The translations under genes were made by a program, and so were the position numbers. 64,000 nucleotides of DNA from Pseudomonas nabeulensis (GTDB taxonomy: Bacteria > Pseudomonadota > Gammaproteobacteria > Pseudomonadales > Pseudomonadaceae): assembly GCF_004682045.1 (NCBI RefSeq), contig NZ_QUZT01000037.1, forward strand, positions 1 to 64,000, read 5' to 3'. Positions 9,443 to 18,478 of this stretch are shown piece by piece (position 1 is the first letter of the stretch; every line of letters begins with the position of its first letter). The notes beneath the pieces are model-generated. The model was given only the letters and a program-made list of their open reading frames with translations, was not told the DNA's origin and made no database searches.

Positions 9443-11029
9443 TTGATCTCCACAGCTAACATCACCATGCAGTTCGGCGCCAAGCCGCTCTTCGAGAACG
9501 TCTCGGTCAAGTTCGGCGGCGGCAACCGTTATGGTTTGATCGGTGCCAATGGTTGCGGCAAGTCGACCTTCATGAAAATCCTCGGCGGCGACCTCGATCC
9601 GTCCGGCGGACAGGTCATGTTGGAGCCGAATGTGCGTCTGGGTAAACTGCGCCAGGACCAGTTCGCCTACGAAGAATTCAACGTGATCGACACCGTGATC
9701 ATGGGTCACGAAGAGCTGTGGAAGGTCAAGGCCGAGCGCGACCGTATCTACTCGCTGCCGGAAATGAGCGAAGAAGACGGCATGGCCGTGGCCGAGCTGG
9801 AAACCGAATTCGCCGAAATGGACGGCTACACCGCCGAATCCCGTGCCGGTGAGCTGCTGCTGGGCCTGGGTATTCCGCTGGAGCAACACTTCGGCCCGAT
9901 GAGCGAAGTGTCTCCGGGCTGGAAGCTGCGTGTATTGCTGGCCCAGGCGTTGTTCTCCGATCCGGAAGTGCTGTTGCTCGACGAACCGACCAACCACCTG
10001 GACATCAACACCATCCGCTGGCTGGAAAACATCCTGACCCAGCGCTCCAGCCTGATGATCATCATCTCTCACGACCGTCACTTCCTGAACAGCGTGTGCA
10101 CCCACATGGCTGACCTGGACTACGGCGAGTTGCGTCTGTTCCCGGGCAACTACGACGAGTACATGACGGTTGCGACCCAGTCCCGCGAGCAACTGCTGTC
10201 GGACAACGCCAAGAAGAAGGCGCAGATCTCCGAGCTGCAATCCTTCGTCAGCCGTTTCTCGGCCAACGCCTCGAAAGCCAAGCAGGCCACTTCCCGTGCC
10301 AAGGCGATCGACAAGATCCAATTGGCCGAGGTCAAGCCTTCGAGCCGTGTGAGCCCGTTCATCCGTTTCGAGCAGAACAAAAAGCTGCACCGCCAGGCGG
10401 TCATCGTCGAGCGTATGGCCAAAGGCTTCGACGGCAAGCCACTGTTCAAGGATTTCAGCTTCCAGGTTGAAGCCGGCGAGCGTGTGGCGATCATCGGTCC
10501 GAACGGTATCGGCAAGACCACCCTGCTGCGCACCCTGGTCAACGAACTGACCCCGGATGCCGGTAGCGTCAAGTGGACCGATGCTGCGGAATTGGGCTAC
10601 TACGCCCAGGACCATGCGCATGACTTCGAAGACGACGTGACGCTGTTCGACTGGATGGGCCAGTGGACCCAAGGCGAGCAAATGATCCGTGGCACCCTGG
10701 GTCGCATGCTGTTCTCCAACGACGAGATCCAGAAATCGGTGAAGGTGATTTCCGGTGGTGAGCAAGGCCGCATGCTGTTCGGCAAGCTGATCCTGCAAAA
10801 GCCGAACGTGCTGATCATGGACGAACCGACCAACCACTTGGACATGGAATCCATCGAAGCGCTGAACCTGGCGCTGGAAAACTACCCAGGCACGCTGATC
10901 TTCGTCAGCCACGACCGTGAGTTCGTATCGTCCCTGGCCACCCGCATCATCGAGTTGAGCGCCAACGGCGTGATCGACTTCAGCGGCACCTATGACGACT
11001 ACCTGCGCAGCCAAGGCGTGGTCTTCTAA
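9443..11029 (+). CDS. ybiT: ABC-F family ATPase, YbiT type
   Basis: A 528-residue soluble ABC-F protein with two nucleotide-binding domains and no membrane part. Members act on ribosomes rather than in transport. Walker A motifs are GANGCGKST (about 35) and GPNGIGKTT (about 354). Walker B sites are LLLDEPTNHLD and LIMDEPTNHLD, with ABC signatures SPGWKLR and SGGEQGR. The linker (YMTVATQSREQLL to KLHRQ) is the family P-site tRNA-interacting segment. The start is a TTG; the next ATG lies 8 codons in and would cut the first beta strand. YbiT assignment is by recall of the E. coli protein. Confidence 0.9.
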   Translation: MISTANITMQFGAKPLFENVSVKFGGGNRYGLIGANGCGKSTFMKILGGDLDPSGGQVMLEPNVRLGKLRQDQFAYEEFNVIDTVIMGHEELWKVKAERDRIYSLPEMSEEDGMAVAELETEFAEMDGYTAESRAGELLLGLGIPLEQHFGPMSEVSPGWKLRVLLAQALFSDPEVLLLDEPTNHLDINTIRWLENILTQRSSLMIIISHDRHFLNSVCTHMADLDYGELRLFPGNYDEYMTVATQSREQLLSDNAKKKAQISELQSFVSRFSANASKAKQATSRAKAIDKIQLAEVKPSSRVSPFIRFEQNKKLHRQAVIVERMAKGFDGKPLFKDFSFQVEAGERVAIIGPNGIGKTTLLRTLVNELTPDAGSVKWTDAAELGYYAQDHAHDFEDDVTLFDWMGQWTQGEQMIRGTLGRMLFSNDEIQKSVKVISGGEQGRMLFGKLILQKPNVLIMDEPTNHLDMESIEALNLALENYPGTLIFVSHDREFVSSLATRIIELSANGVIDFSGTYDDYLRSQGVVF

Positions 11030-11044
11030 CCCGGCTTGCTGTGC

Positions 11045-11061
11045 AATGCCAGTCAGTTAAG
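11045..11061 (+). repeat. Solo copy of a 17-bp repeat
   Basis: AATGCCAGTCAGTTAAG occurs here once, 15 bases after the ybiT stop, and twice more in inverted orientation inside the palindrome at 18348-18459. Its presence at separate sites marks it as a dispersed repeat end. Confidence 0.6.
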
Positions 11062-11080
11062 AAATGGCAAGTGTAACGTA

Positions 11081-11193
11081 ACCTGTGGCGAGGGAGCTTG
11101 CTCCCGCTGGGCCGCGAAGCGGCCCCAGCTCTTGGTTTTAAAAGACTGGGACTGCTACGCAGTCCAACGGGAGCAAGCTCCCTCGCCACAGGT
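11081..11193. repeat. REP doublet (REPIN-like palindrome)
   Basis: Two 26-base arms (11081-11106 and 11168-11193) are perfect reverse complements with the core GAGGGAGCTTGCTCCC. An inner hairpin (GGGCCGC-GAA-GCGGCCC) follows the left arm. This is the standard REP-pair form of fluorescent pseudomonads, mobilised in trans by RAYT transposases. It lies downstream of ybiT and may also help end transcription. Confidence 0.85.
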
Positions 11194-11314
11194 ACAGTGT
11201 TTCCCTCAACTGGGGCATGCCCGTTCACAACAAAATCAAAATTAGTTAGCCTGCTTCCTTTTCCTCCAGACCCTTGCCATGATGCCCTCACCGCCCGCCC
11301 GCGAAAGAGTGCAC

Positions 11315-12490
11315 ATGCCAGCCGCCGCCCCCAGCTCTCTATCGATCACCCTCCAGATCGTCTCCATCGTGTTCTACACCTTTATCGCCTTTATCTGCAT
11401 CGGCCTGCCGATAGCGGTGATTCCGGGCTATGTGCATGATCAATTGGGTTTCAGTGCGGTGGTGGCGGGCATTACCATCGGTTCGCAGTACCTGGCCACC
11501 CTGCTCAGTCGACCCATGGCGGGGAGGATGTCGGATAACGTCGGCACCAAGCGTGCGATTGTGCTGGGATTAGCGGGCATTCTGGTCAGCGGCGTGCTGA
11601 CGTTTTTCGCCACGCTGCTGGAAAGCACGCCCACGCTGAGCCTGGGCATTTTGATCGCCGCCCGACTGTTGCTGGGCGTGGCTCAAGGCCTGATTGGCGT
11701 GGGTACGATCAGTTGGTGCATGGGCCAGGTCGGCGCCGAGCACACCGCGCGCTCAATTTCATGGAATGGAATCGCGTCCTATGGCGCTATCGCCATCGGC
11801 GCGCCGCTCGGCGTGGTCATGGTCGCCGAGTATGGCTACACCAGCCTGGGCATCATATTGGCGGCGTTGTCCACCCTAGGGCTGGTACTGATCCGCAACA
11901 AGCCGTCAGTACCGGTAGTCCGTGGTGAACGCTTGCCGTTCTGGTCGGTGTTCGGGCGTATCGCGCCGTTTGGCGCCAGCCTGTGCCTGTCGTCGATTGG
12001 CTACGGCACCCTGACCACCTTTATCACCCTGTACTACGTCAACCGCGGCTGGACCGGGGCAGCCTACTGCCTGACGGTGTTCGGCGTGTGTTTTATCCTG
12101 TCGCGGCTGCTGTTCATCTCGGCCATCAGCCGTTTTGGCGGGTTCCGTGCTGCGATTGCCTGCATGACCATCGAGACCCTGGGCTTGACCTTGCTCTGGC
12201 TGGCACCGTCCACCGGTGTGGCCCTGGTCGGCGCCGGTTTGACCGGGTTCGGCTTGTCGCTGGTGTACCCGGCGCTGGGCGTGGAAGCCATCAAGCAGGT
12301 GCCCAACAGCAGCCGTGGTGCGGGCTTGAGTGCCTACGCGGTGTTCTTTGACCTGGCCCTGGCGATTGCCGGGCCGTTGATGGGGGCCGTGGCGCTGAAC
12401 CTCGGCTACGGCTGGATCTTCTTTTGCGCGGCGCTGCTGTCGGTTTCAGCCCTTTGCGTGACCGTCTTGCTCAAGCGTCGCGCTTACTGA
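11315..12490 (+). CDS. MFS exporter, YhhS/arabinose-efflux-like
   Basis: About 391 residues with 12 predicted membrane helices. MFS signatures are the loop 2-3 motif GRMSDNVGTKR (about residue 70) and the helix-rich repeats either side of a central loop near 200. Overall it reads like E. coli YhhS (IGLPIAVIPGYVHDQLGFSAVVAGI). The frame is open from 11279, but the ATG at 11315 has an AAAGAG site and suits the family. The stop overlaps the convergent hydrolase gene by 7 bases. Substrate is unknown. Confidence 0.8.
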   Translation: MPAAAPSSLSITLQIVSIVFYTFIAFICIGLPIAVIPGYVHDQLGFSAVVAGITIGSQYLATLLSRPMAGRMSDNVGTKRAIVLGLAGILVSGVLTFFATLLESTPTLSLGILIAARLLLGVAQGLIGVGTISWCMGQVGAEHTARSISWNGIASYGAIAIGAPLGVVMVAEYGYTSLGIILAALSTLGLVLIRNKPSVPVVRGERLPFWSVFGRIAPFGASLCLSSIGYGTLTTFITLYYVNRGWTGAAYCLTVFGVCFILSRLLFISAISRFGGFRAAIACMTIETLGLTLLWLAPSTGVALVGAGLTGFGLSLVYPALGVEAIKQVPNSSRGAGLSAYAVFFDLALAIAGPLMGAVALNLGYGWIFFCAALLSVSALCVTVLLKRRAY

Positions 12491-13521
12491 TCTGCCGTCT
12501 GCATACCGGCGCGGGTCGATTGGCCCAGGGTGTGGCTGAAAAAACGCCCGGCTTCGGAGATCAAGTCGCGGTGAATGCCTTCGCGGTCGACGCCATCGGC
12601 ATCGGTGCAAATCGCTGGCATCGCGGCCAATTGATCGCTGTCGCAAGGCGCCATGAACACGAAGTGCCCTGCCCCGGCCAACAGCTTGAAGTCCGGCGGT
12701 TCCGGCAGTTTGCGCGCCAGGGCGGCGGCGTTCTTGTCCACGGCCACCAGTTTGTCGCCATCGCCACTGTAGAGCAGCACCGGCACATGCACATCGGCAA
12801 GGGTGTGACGGCCAAACATCAGGCTCAGCGGGGCCATCAGCATCAAGGCATGAATGCGTGGGTCGGCCTGGGGCTGGAGGTCATCACGGTCGACCACCAG
12901 TTCGCCTTTGGTGGTGCAGGCATCGCGATCTTCCGGACGCTCCTGGCAGTAGCGACGCAGCCGGTCAAAATCGGGTTTGGCGCCGGCCAGGATCAGCGCG
13001 GTTTCGCCACCCGCCGAGTAACCGATGACCCCAACCTGATCGACGTTGACGAACGGCGACAACATCGGGTCGCCCAACGTGGCGGTGATGGCTTCGGAAA
13101 TCTGGATCGGCCGCCCATACAGGTTGCTCACCGTGCCCAGACGGCTGTGGTCTTTGTAGTTGTCACCTGGGTGCAGCACCGCCACCACCACAAAACCCTT
13201 GCGCGCCAGGGAAGTGGCCAGGTCATGCAAGGCCAGCGGTGTACCGGTGTTGCCGTGGGAGAGCATCAGCATCGGAAAACGTCCGATGGCGATCTTGGAA
13301 TCTTCAGACGCCGCGACCTGATAGGCACCCAACTGCGTCGTGTGTGGGGCATCGGTCGACGGATAGAACGCAATGGCTTTCATCGGCTGCAGATCCAATG
13401 GATCGAGAAAGATCATGCGATGAAAGCCCACACTCCAATGCGGGTGCGGCGCGGGCGCGGCGTGCACTGAAACCAGGCCACCGAGCAAGGAAAGGAGCAG
13501 AACTGCACAAAGACGCATCAT
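12484..13521 (-). CDS. Secreted alpha/beta hydrolase (dienelactone-hydrolase-like)
   Basis: About 345 residues with a signal peptide (MMRLCAVLLLSLLGG, cut near VHA-AP). The nucleophile elbow is GYSAGGE in the middle of the protein. A conserved HGNTG oxyanion segment lies earlier, and GAGHF near the C-terminus supplies the catalytic His. The start is set by AAGGTGG ahead of a double ATG; the frame is open 18 codons further upstream. It is probably a periplasmic esterase of unknown substrate, convergent with the MFS gene. Confidence 0.8.
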   Translation of the reverse strand: MMRLCAVLLLSLLGGLVSVHAAPAPHPHWSVGFHRMIFLDPLDLQPMKAIAFYPSTDAPHTTQLGAYQVAASEDSKIAIGRFPMLMLSHGNTGTPLALHDLATSLARKGFVVVAVLHPGDNYKDHSRLGTVSNLYGRPIQISEAITATLGDPMLSPFVNVDQVGVIGYSAGGETALILAGAKPDFDRLRRYCQERPEDRDACTTKGELVVDRDDLQPQADPRIHALMLMAPLSLMFGRHTLADVHVPVLLYSGDGDKLVAVDKNAAALARKLPEPPDFKLLAGAGHFVFMAPCDSDQLAAMPAICTDADGVDREGIHRDLISEAGRFFSHTLGQSTRAGMQTADQ

Positions 13522-13750
13522 GAGGATGTCCACCTTTGCTGCATGAAAACCGGCATGTCGGGTTGAAAAGTCCATGGTTCAAGGCGCTCGTACCGGGTGG
13601 TGAACCCCTACGTGCATAACCTGGGCCAAAGTAATGACAGCGGGTAAACGAAAAAACTCCGTACTCCGGTCGTTTTGAGGCGATCAGAATACAGAGTTTA
13701 GACGCCCGGTTTCAGATTGAAACGCGGAACAACGCAGGTTTACACAAGCT

Positions 13751-14362
13751 TTACGCAGCCGCGAACAACTGCTCGTTGATCAGCGTGTTGGCGTCGCTCA
13801 GGGATTTGCTGCGCACTTCGTCGCCATAGGCCAGGCCATGGGCGCGGACGAATTCGATGTCGGTGATACCGAGAAAGCCCAGCAGCACTTTCAAGTAGTC
13901 TTCATGGGCTACGCCCGTGGCTTGGCCGGCGTGCAGGCCGCCCGAGGTCGACACGATGATGACTTTCTTGTTACCGCACAGGCCTTCCGGGCCGGCTTCG
14001 GTGTAGCGGAAGGTCTGGCCGGCGACGGCGATGCGGTCGATCCAGGCTTTGAGCTGGGTTGGGATAGTGAAGTTGTACATCGGCGCACCGATGACCACCG
14101 CGTCGGCAGCCAGGAATTCGGCGAGGGTCTTGGCGCTCAGGTCGGCTTCATGCTGTTGGGCAGCATCACGCTGTTCTGCCGGAGTGCCCAGCGCGCCCAG
14201 GGTTGCGCCGGAGAAGTGGTTGATGCCTTCGGCCGCCACGTCACGGTAGGTGATTTCTACGCCCGGTTCGGCCAATTGCCAGGCCTTGACTACGCCGGCG
14301 CTGAGCTGACGGGAGGCCGAGTTGTCGCCGAGGATGCTGGAATCGATGTGCAACAGTTTCAT
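13751..14362 (-). CDS. azoR: FMN-dependent NADH-azoreductase
   Basis: A 203-residue flavodoxin-like reductase (quinone/azo reduction with NADH and FMN). It opens MKLLHIDSSILGDNSASRQL and carries GAPMYNFTIPTQLKAWIDR and the FMN loop VSTSGG. The open frame continues far upstream but only as antisense of the LysR gene; the ATG at 14362 fits the family precisely. It is divergent from that LysR gene across 123 bp, the usual layout of a regulator with its target. Confidence 0.93.
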   Translation of the reverse strand: MKLLHIDSSILGDNSASRQLSAGVVKAWQLAEPGVEITYRDVAAEGINHFSGATLGALGTPAEQRDAAQQHEADLSAKTLAEFLAADAVVIGAPMYNFTIPTQLKAWIDRIAVAGQTFRYTEAGPEGLCGNKKVIIVSTSGGLHAGQATGVAHEDYLKVLLGFLGITDIEFVRAHGLAYGDEVRSKSLSDANTLINEQLFAAA

Positions 14363-14485
14363 TTGAGTTCTCCGAGTAGGATCGTCAGTGGCGATCAGAT
14401 GGGGTAATCCTACGCATGAAACCAATAGCCGATAAGGCAGCTGAAATGCGATAGTTTGTCTCACTGACAGGACAATAGGCTGACC

Positions 14486-15394
14486 ATGCAAGACCTCAAC
14501 GACCTCTACTACTTCGCCAAAGTCGTCGAAGCCGGTGGCTTCGCGGCCGCCGGGCGCTTGCTGGGGATTCCCAAGTCGCGGCTGTCGCGACGTATTGCCG
14601 AGCTTGAAGAACGCCTCGGCGCGCGCTTGCTGCAACGCACCACCCGCCAACTCACCCTCACCGCCGTGGGCGAGCGATACCTGCGCCATTGCCAGGCCAT
14701 GTTGCTGGAAGCGGAAATGGCCGATGAGGCGGTGGCCAGCATGTCCAGCGAGCCTCGTGGGCGATTGCGCGTCAGTTGCCCGGTGGGCATGGCCCAGCAC
14801 ATCCTGCCGGAACTGGTGGCCGGATTTCTCGCCGCTTACCCCCAGGTGCAGCTGGAAATGACCTTGGTCAACCGCCGCGTCGACCTGGTGGCCGAAGGCA
14901 TCGACGTAGCCCTGCGCGTGCGTGAATTGGGCGATGAAGACCCGCTGTTGGTCACCAAGCGTCTGCGCCGCGCGCAGACCGTGCTGGTGGCCAGCCCTAC
15001 GTTTATCCACGGCCAACCCATCGACACCCTGGATGACCTGCGCCAGCTACCGATGCTCGGCGCACTGGAGGCCGACCGCATGGTGCACCAGCGCATTCTC
15101 GACCCACAGGGCAACCCCCACGAACTGGTGATGGAAGCGCGCCTGGGCATCGACGATTTCATCGTGCGCAAGGCCAGCGCAATCATGGGGCTGGGCTTTA
15201 CCGTGCTGCCGATGATGTATTGCGAAGAGGAACTGGCCAGCGGCCGCTTGATGCAACTGCTGCCCGAATGGTCGTTGCCCGGCGGCTGGTTACAGGCGGT
15301 ATACCCACACCGACGTGGCGTGCTGCCGGCCATTCGTGCGTGGATCGATTATCTGGAACAAGGCTTTAAAGATTGCGGAGACCGATTGCTATGA
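14486..15394 (+). CDS. LysR-family transcriptional regulator, divergent from azoR
   Basis: A 302-residue LysR regulator: winged HTH at about 1-60 (MQDLNDLYYFAKVVEAGGF, RLSRRIAELEERLGARLLQR), then a periplasmic-binding-protein-like effector domain from about 90. It belongs to the large subgroup with RTTRQLTLTAVGERY. Its position suggests it controls azoR, probably in response to quinones or electrophiles (inference). The last codons overlap the next gene as ATGA. Confidence 0.9.
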   Translation: MQDLNDLYYFAKVVEAGGFAAAGRLLGIPKSRLSRRIAELEERLGARLLQRTTRQLTLTAVGERYLRHCQAMLLEAEMADEAVASMSSEPRGRLRVSCPVGMAQHILPELVAGFLAAYPQVQLEMTLVNRRVDLVAEGIDVALRVRELGDEDPLLVTKRLRRAQTVLVASPTFIHGQPIDTLDDLRQLPMLGALEADRMVHQRILDPQGNPHELVMEARLGIDDFIVRKASAIMGLGFTVLPMMYCEEELASGRLMQLLPEWSLPGGWLQAVYPHRRGVLPAIRAWIDYLEQGFKDCGDRLL

Positions 15395-15747
15395 ACATGA
15401 CCGAAGAACACGTCGCCCAGTTCTGTCTGAGCCTGCCCGGCGCCCGGGAAGACTATAAATGGGGCGGCGTGCGCGTGTTCTCGATTGCCGGCAACAAGAT
15501 GTTCGCCCTGCAAGGCCTGCGCGGCGACTCGCTGGCGTTCAAGGTCGACAAGGAACTGTTCCTGGGCCAGGTCGACCGCCCAGGCATCCATCCGGCGCCG
15601 TACCTGGCGCGTGCGCAGTGGATCATCATGAATACGCCCTACCCGCTGGGCGCTGGGGAGCTGCGTGGCCTGTTGCAGCGCTCCCACCAATTGGTGGTCA
15701 GCAAACTGCCCAAGCGCACGCAGATCGGCTTGTTGCTAGAGGACTGA
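15391..15747 (+). CDS. MmcQ/YjbR-family protein
   Basis: A 118-residue protein of the YjbR fold (double-wing, DNA-binding-like). It opens MNMTEEHVAQFCLSLPGARE, with GVRVFSIAGNKMFAL and the HPAPYLARAQW segment typical of the family. The ATG overlaps the LysR stop, so the two are translationally coupled. Biochemical role is not established. Confidence 0.85.
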   Translation: MNMTEEHVAQFCLSLPGAREDYKWGGVRVFSIAGNKMFALQGLRGDSLAFKVDKELFLGQVDRPGIHPAPYLARAQWIIMNTPYPLGAGELRGLLQRSHQLVVSKLPKRTQIGLLLED

Positions 15748-16119
15748 CAACAGCGTGCCACCGAGGAACAACTGGTCGAGCCAGAATACCTCATGCAGCA
15801 ACACGATCACCCAGAACAGCACCTGATAAGACACCTTGCGCGTCTTGTGCCGGAACACCTGCTGGGCGATCAACGCTCCCGGCCATCCACCGGCCAACTC
15901 GACGGCATGCAGGATGTTTTCCGGGGTGCGCCAACGGTCGGTCTGCGCCTTGCGCTTGTCGCTCCAATACAGGAAAAACGCAATGACACTGACCACACCG
16001 TAGGCCACCAGCGGAATCAGCGTCTCACCGCGACGCCACACCAGCACCGAGCCCAACAGCGGCGCGGCGCACAACAACGCAAAAATTGCCGCCTTCAGGC
16101 GTGGGTACTGGATGTTCAC
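15736..16119 (-). CDS. DUF1294 membrane protein
   Basis: A 127-residue inner-membrane protein with about three to four helices (roughly 9-27, 34-50, 98-120). The family core is YWSDKRKAQTDRWRTPE followed by ELAGGWPGALIAQQVFRHK, the DUF1294 signature. It overlaps the start codon side of uppP by 4 bases (ATGA), so it is the second gene of a uppP transcript. Its 3' end overlaps the convergent YjbR gene by 12 bases. Function is unknown. Confidence 0.82.
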   Translation of the reverse strand: MNIQYPRLKAAIFALLCAAPLLGSVLVWRRGETLIPLVAYGVVSVIAFFLYWSDKRKAQTDRWRTPENILHAVELAGGWPGALIAQQVFRHKTRKVSYQVLFWVIVLLHEVFWLDQLFLGGTLLSVL

Positions 16120-16946
16120 GGCTTGACCGCGGTCCAGTCGATCCAGCCGAACTGCCAGGTGGCCAGGATCACCAAACCAAACGCGATCCGGTACCAGGCA
16201 AACGCGGCGTAGCTGTGGTTGGCGATGAACTTGAGCAAGGCCTTGACCGCGATCATCGCGAAGATGAACGAGGTGATAAAACCAACGGCAAACACCGGCA
16301 GGTCGCCCGGCTGGAACAGGTCACGGTACTTGTAGCCCGAATACACCGCCGCGCCGACCATGGTCGGCATCGCCAGGAAGAACGAGAACTCCGTGGCGGT
16401 CTTGCGCGACAGGCCAAACAACAGGCCGCCGATGATCGTCGCACCGGAGCGCGAAGTGCCCGGAATCATGGCAAGGCATTGGGCAAAACCGATCTTGATC
16501 GCGTCTTTCCAGGTGATCTCGTCGACGGTTTCAGCGTGCGTGCGGTGCTGGCGTCTTTCGGCCCACAACATAATCACGCCGCCCACCACCAACGCCGCCG
16601 CCACGGTGATCGGATTGAACAGGTAATGCTTGATCAGGTCGGCGAAAATCACCCCCAACACCACTGCCGGTAACACGGCGATGATCAGGTTGACCGTAAA
16701 ACGCCGGGCACTGGGCTGGGTCGGCAAACCGATGACTACATCCAGGATCTTGCGGCGGAACTCCCAGACCACCGCGAGAATCGCGCCTAACTGAATAATG
16801 ATATTGAACGCCTCGAAGCGTTCGCCGCCGAAGCCGATCAAGTCGGCCACGATAATCTGGTGGCCGGTGCTGGAGATTGGCAAGAACTCCGTGAGCCCCT
16901 CCACCACGCCAAGAATCAATGCCTGTATGGCCGTCCAAAAATCCAT
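16116..16946 (-). CDS. uppP: Undecaprenyl-diphosphate phosphatase
   Basis: A 276-residue polytopic BacA/UppP that dephosphorylates undecaprenyl pyrophosphate to recycle the carrier lipid; extra copies give bacitracin resistance. The two catalytic motifs are present: GVVEGLTEFLPISSTGH near residue 13 and GTSRSGATI near 170. The start at 16946 follows a strong GGGGGAAAC ribosome site; ten further upstream codons are unlikely. Confidence 0.95.
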   Translation of the reverse strand: MDFWTAIQALILGVVEGLTEFLPISSTGHQIIVADLIGFGGERFEAFNIIIQLGAILAVVWEFRRKILDVVIGLPTQPSARRFTVNLIIAVLPAVVLGVIFADLIKHYLFNPITVAAALVVGGVIMLWAERRQHRTHAETVDEITWKDAIKIGFAQCLAMIPGTSRSGATIIGGLLFGLSRKTATEFSFFLAMPTMVGAAVYSGYKYRDLFQPGDLPVFAVGFITSFIFAMIAVKALLKFIANHSYAAFAWYRIAFGLVILATWQFGWIDWTAVKP

Positions 16947-17250
16947 GTTTCCCCCAAAGGTCATGCTCGATGGCATGCCTTATTAATCTTTTTTAGTGGT
17001 TCACTGACGACAAGGCCCGGTGTGTATTCTCAACACCGACATGCAAAAAATCCGTGAAAAATCAGAGCGTATTCAGGTTTTCCGAATGCAGGCCGAAAGC
17101 CTATCAGACACGCGGAAAAAGTCGATGCGGCGCCCACAATTATAAAGAGCCTGGAGTGCAAGCCCCTCCCACAGCGGACCTGCCGTGTTTTGAAGATTGG
17201 ATACCAGTGGTTACAATCCCCGCCCTCTCCCACTCTCCCAAGGAACCGCC

Positions 17251-17814
17251 ATGTCCGGGCTTGAACTGTTCGCCGCCGCACTGGGGGTGATCGCTGTCTG
17301 GCTGACGGTCAAGCAGAACCCCTGGTGCTGGCCCATCGGCCTGGTGATGGTGTTGCTCTACACCTGGGTGTTCTACGACGTAAAACTGTATTCCGACATG
17401 CTGCTGCAAGTGGTCTACGCCGCGTTGCAAGTCTACGGTTGGTGGCAATGGACCCGCGCCGGCGAGATCAAGCAAGGCCGCCAGGTCACCCGCCTGGGCT
17501 GGCCGGCGATCATGGCGAGCCTGGCCGTGGGTGCCGTGGGCAGCCTGTTGCTCGGCGCGGCCATGGCCCACTGGACCGACGCAGCCCAACCGTGGCTGGA
17601 CGCGGCCCTTACCGGTTTCAGCCTGGTGGCACAGATGTGGATGGCGCAGAAACGTGTGCAATGCTGGCCGCTGTGGATTGTCGTGGATGTGATCTTCGTC
17701 GGGCTGTTCCTCTACAAAGGCCTCTACCTCACTGCGGCGCTCTACGCGCTGTTCACCGTGATCGCCGTGCAAGGCTGGCGTGAATGGCGCGCCGATCCGG
17801 CGTTGCAGTCATGA
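17251..17814 (+). CDS. pnuC: Nicotinamide riboside transporter
   Basis: A 187-residue membrane protein with about seven helices. PnuC signatures are NPWCWPIGLVMVLLYTWVFY and the W-rich YGWWQWTR, followed later by WIVVDVIFVGLFLYKGLYL. It moves nicotinamide riboside across the inner membrane by facilitated diffusion. An AAGGAA site precedes the ATG. The stop overlaps the start of the kinase gene (ATGA), linking uptake with phosphorylation. Confidence 0.92.
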   Translation: MSGLELFAAALGVIAVWLTVKQNPWCWPIGLVMVLLYTWVFYDVKLYSDMLLQVVYAALQVYGWWQWTRAGEIKQGRQVTRLGWPAIMASLAVGAVGSLLLGAAMAHWTDAAQPWLDAALTGFSLVAQMWMAQKRVQCWPLWIVVDVIFVGLFLYKGLYLTAALYALFTVIAVQGWREWRADPALQS

Positions 17815-18335
17815 AAGTGGTGGTACTGGCAGGACCCGAATCCAGCGGTAAAAGCTGGTTGGCGGCGGAACTACAAGCGCACTTTGGCGGAGTGATGGTG
17901 GGCGAATACGTGCGCCACTTTATCGATCACCACCAGCGCGATACGTGCCTGGCGGATATCCCCGACATCGCTCAAGGCCAACTCGCCTGGGAGGATGCCG
18001 CCCGCGCCGAACAGCCACGCCTGCTGATCCTCGATACGCATTTGCTCACCAACAAGCTGTGGAGCCAGACCCTATTCGGCGATTATCCCGCATGGCTGGA
18101 CCGCGAGCTGCTGGCCCGCCACTACGACCTGCACCTGCTGCTGTCGCCGGAGGATGTGGAATGGACCGCCGATGGCCAGCGTTGCCAGCCAGCGTTGGCG
18201 GATCGCCAGGCGTTTTTCCAGGCGAGCCTGAACTGGATGCAGCAGCATCGACAGCCGGTGATGGTGATTCGGGGGGATTGGGAAGAGCGCAGGCGGGTGG
18301 CGTTTTCGGCGGTGGAACAACTGCTTCAGCCTTGA
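17811..18335 (+). CDS. NadR-type ribosylnicotinamide kinase/ATPase
   Basis: A 174-residue P-loop protein. Walker A is GPESSGKSW at residues 8-16, followed by GEYVRHFIDHH (about 31) and LLILDTHLLTNKLWSQ. It matches the C-terminal kinase domain of NadR without the HTH and adenylyltransferase domains. Paired with pnuC, it would trap imported nicotinamide riboside as NMN. The absence of other NadR domains argues for a metabolic rather than regulatory role. Confidence 0.85.
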   Translation: MKVVVLAGPESSGKSWLAAELQAHFGGVMVGEYVRHFIDHHQRDTCLADIPDIAQGQLAWEDAARAEQPRLLILDTHLLTNKLWSQTLFGDYPAWLDRELLARHYDLHLLLSPEDVEWTADGQRCQPALADRQAFFQASLNWMQQHRQPVMVIRGDWEERRRVAFSAVEQLLQP

Positions 18336-18347
18336 CACCGCCCTCCT

Positions 18348-18459
18348 TGTGGGCACGGGCAAGCCCTAATGCCAGTCAGTTAAGGAAACAGCAGATGAGC
18401 GGCGGTGTTGCTCCTGTCATCTCTTAACTGACTGGCATTAGGGCTTGCCCGCTCCCACA
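18348..18459. repeat. Long palindrome with nested 17-bp repeat
   Basis: Arms 18348-18384 and 18423-18459 are reverse complements over 37 positions with two mismatches, around a 38-base centre. The outer part is REP-like (TGTGGGAGCGGGCAAGCCC). The inner part is AATGCCAGTCAGTTAAG, also found alone at 11045. The structure lies between the kinase gene and the ggt stop and could act as a two-way terminator. Confidence 0.8.
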
Positions 18460-18478
18460 GTTTGAACCGCGCCAGGCT

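Noticed and set aside
9299..11014. A 571-codon minus-strand open frame
   Set aside because: It is the antisense of the ABC-F ATPase gene and has no recognisable motif.
14363..15016. N-terminal extension of azoR by 218 codons
   Set aside because: The extension is antisense of the divergent LysR gene. The family start MKLLHIDSS at 14362 is unambiguous.
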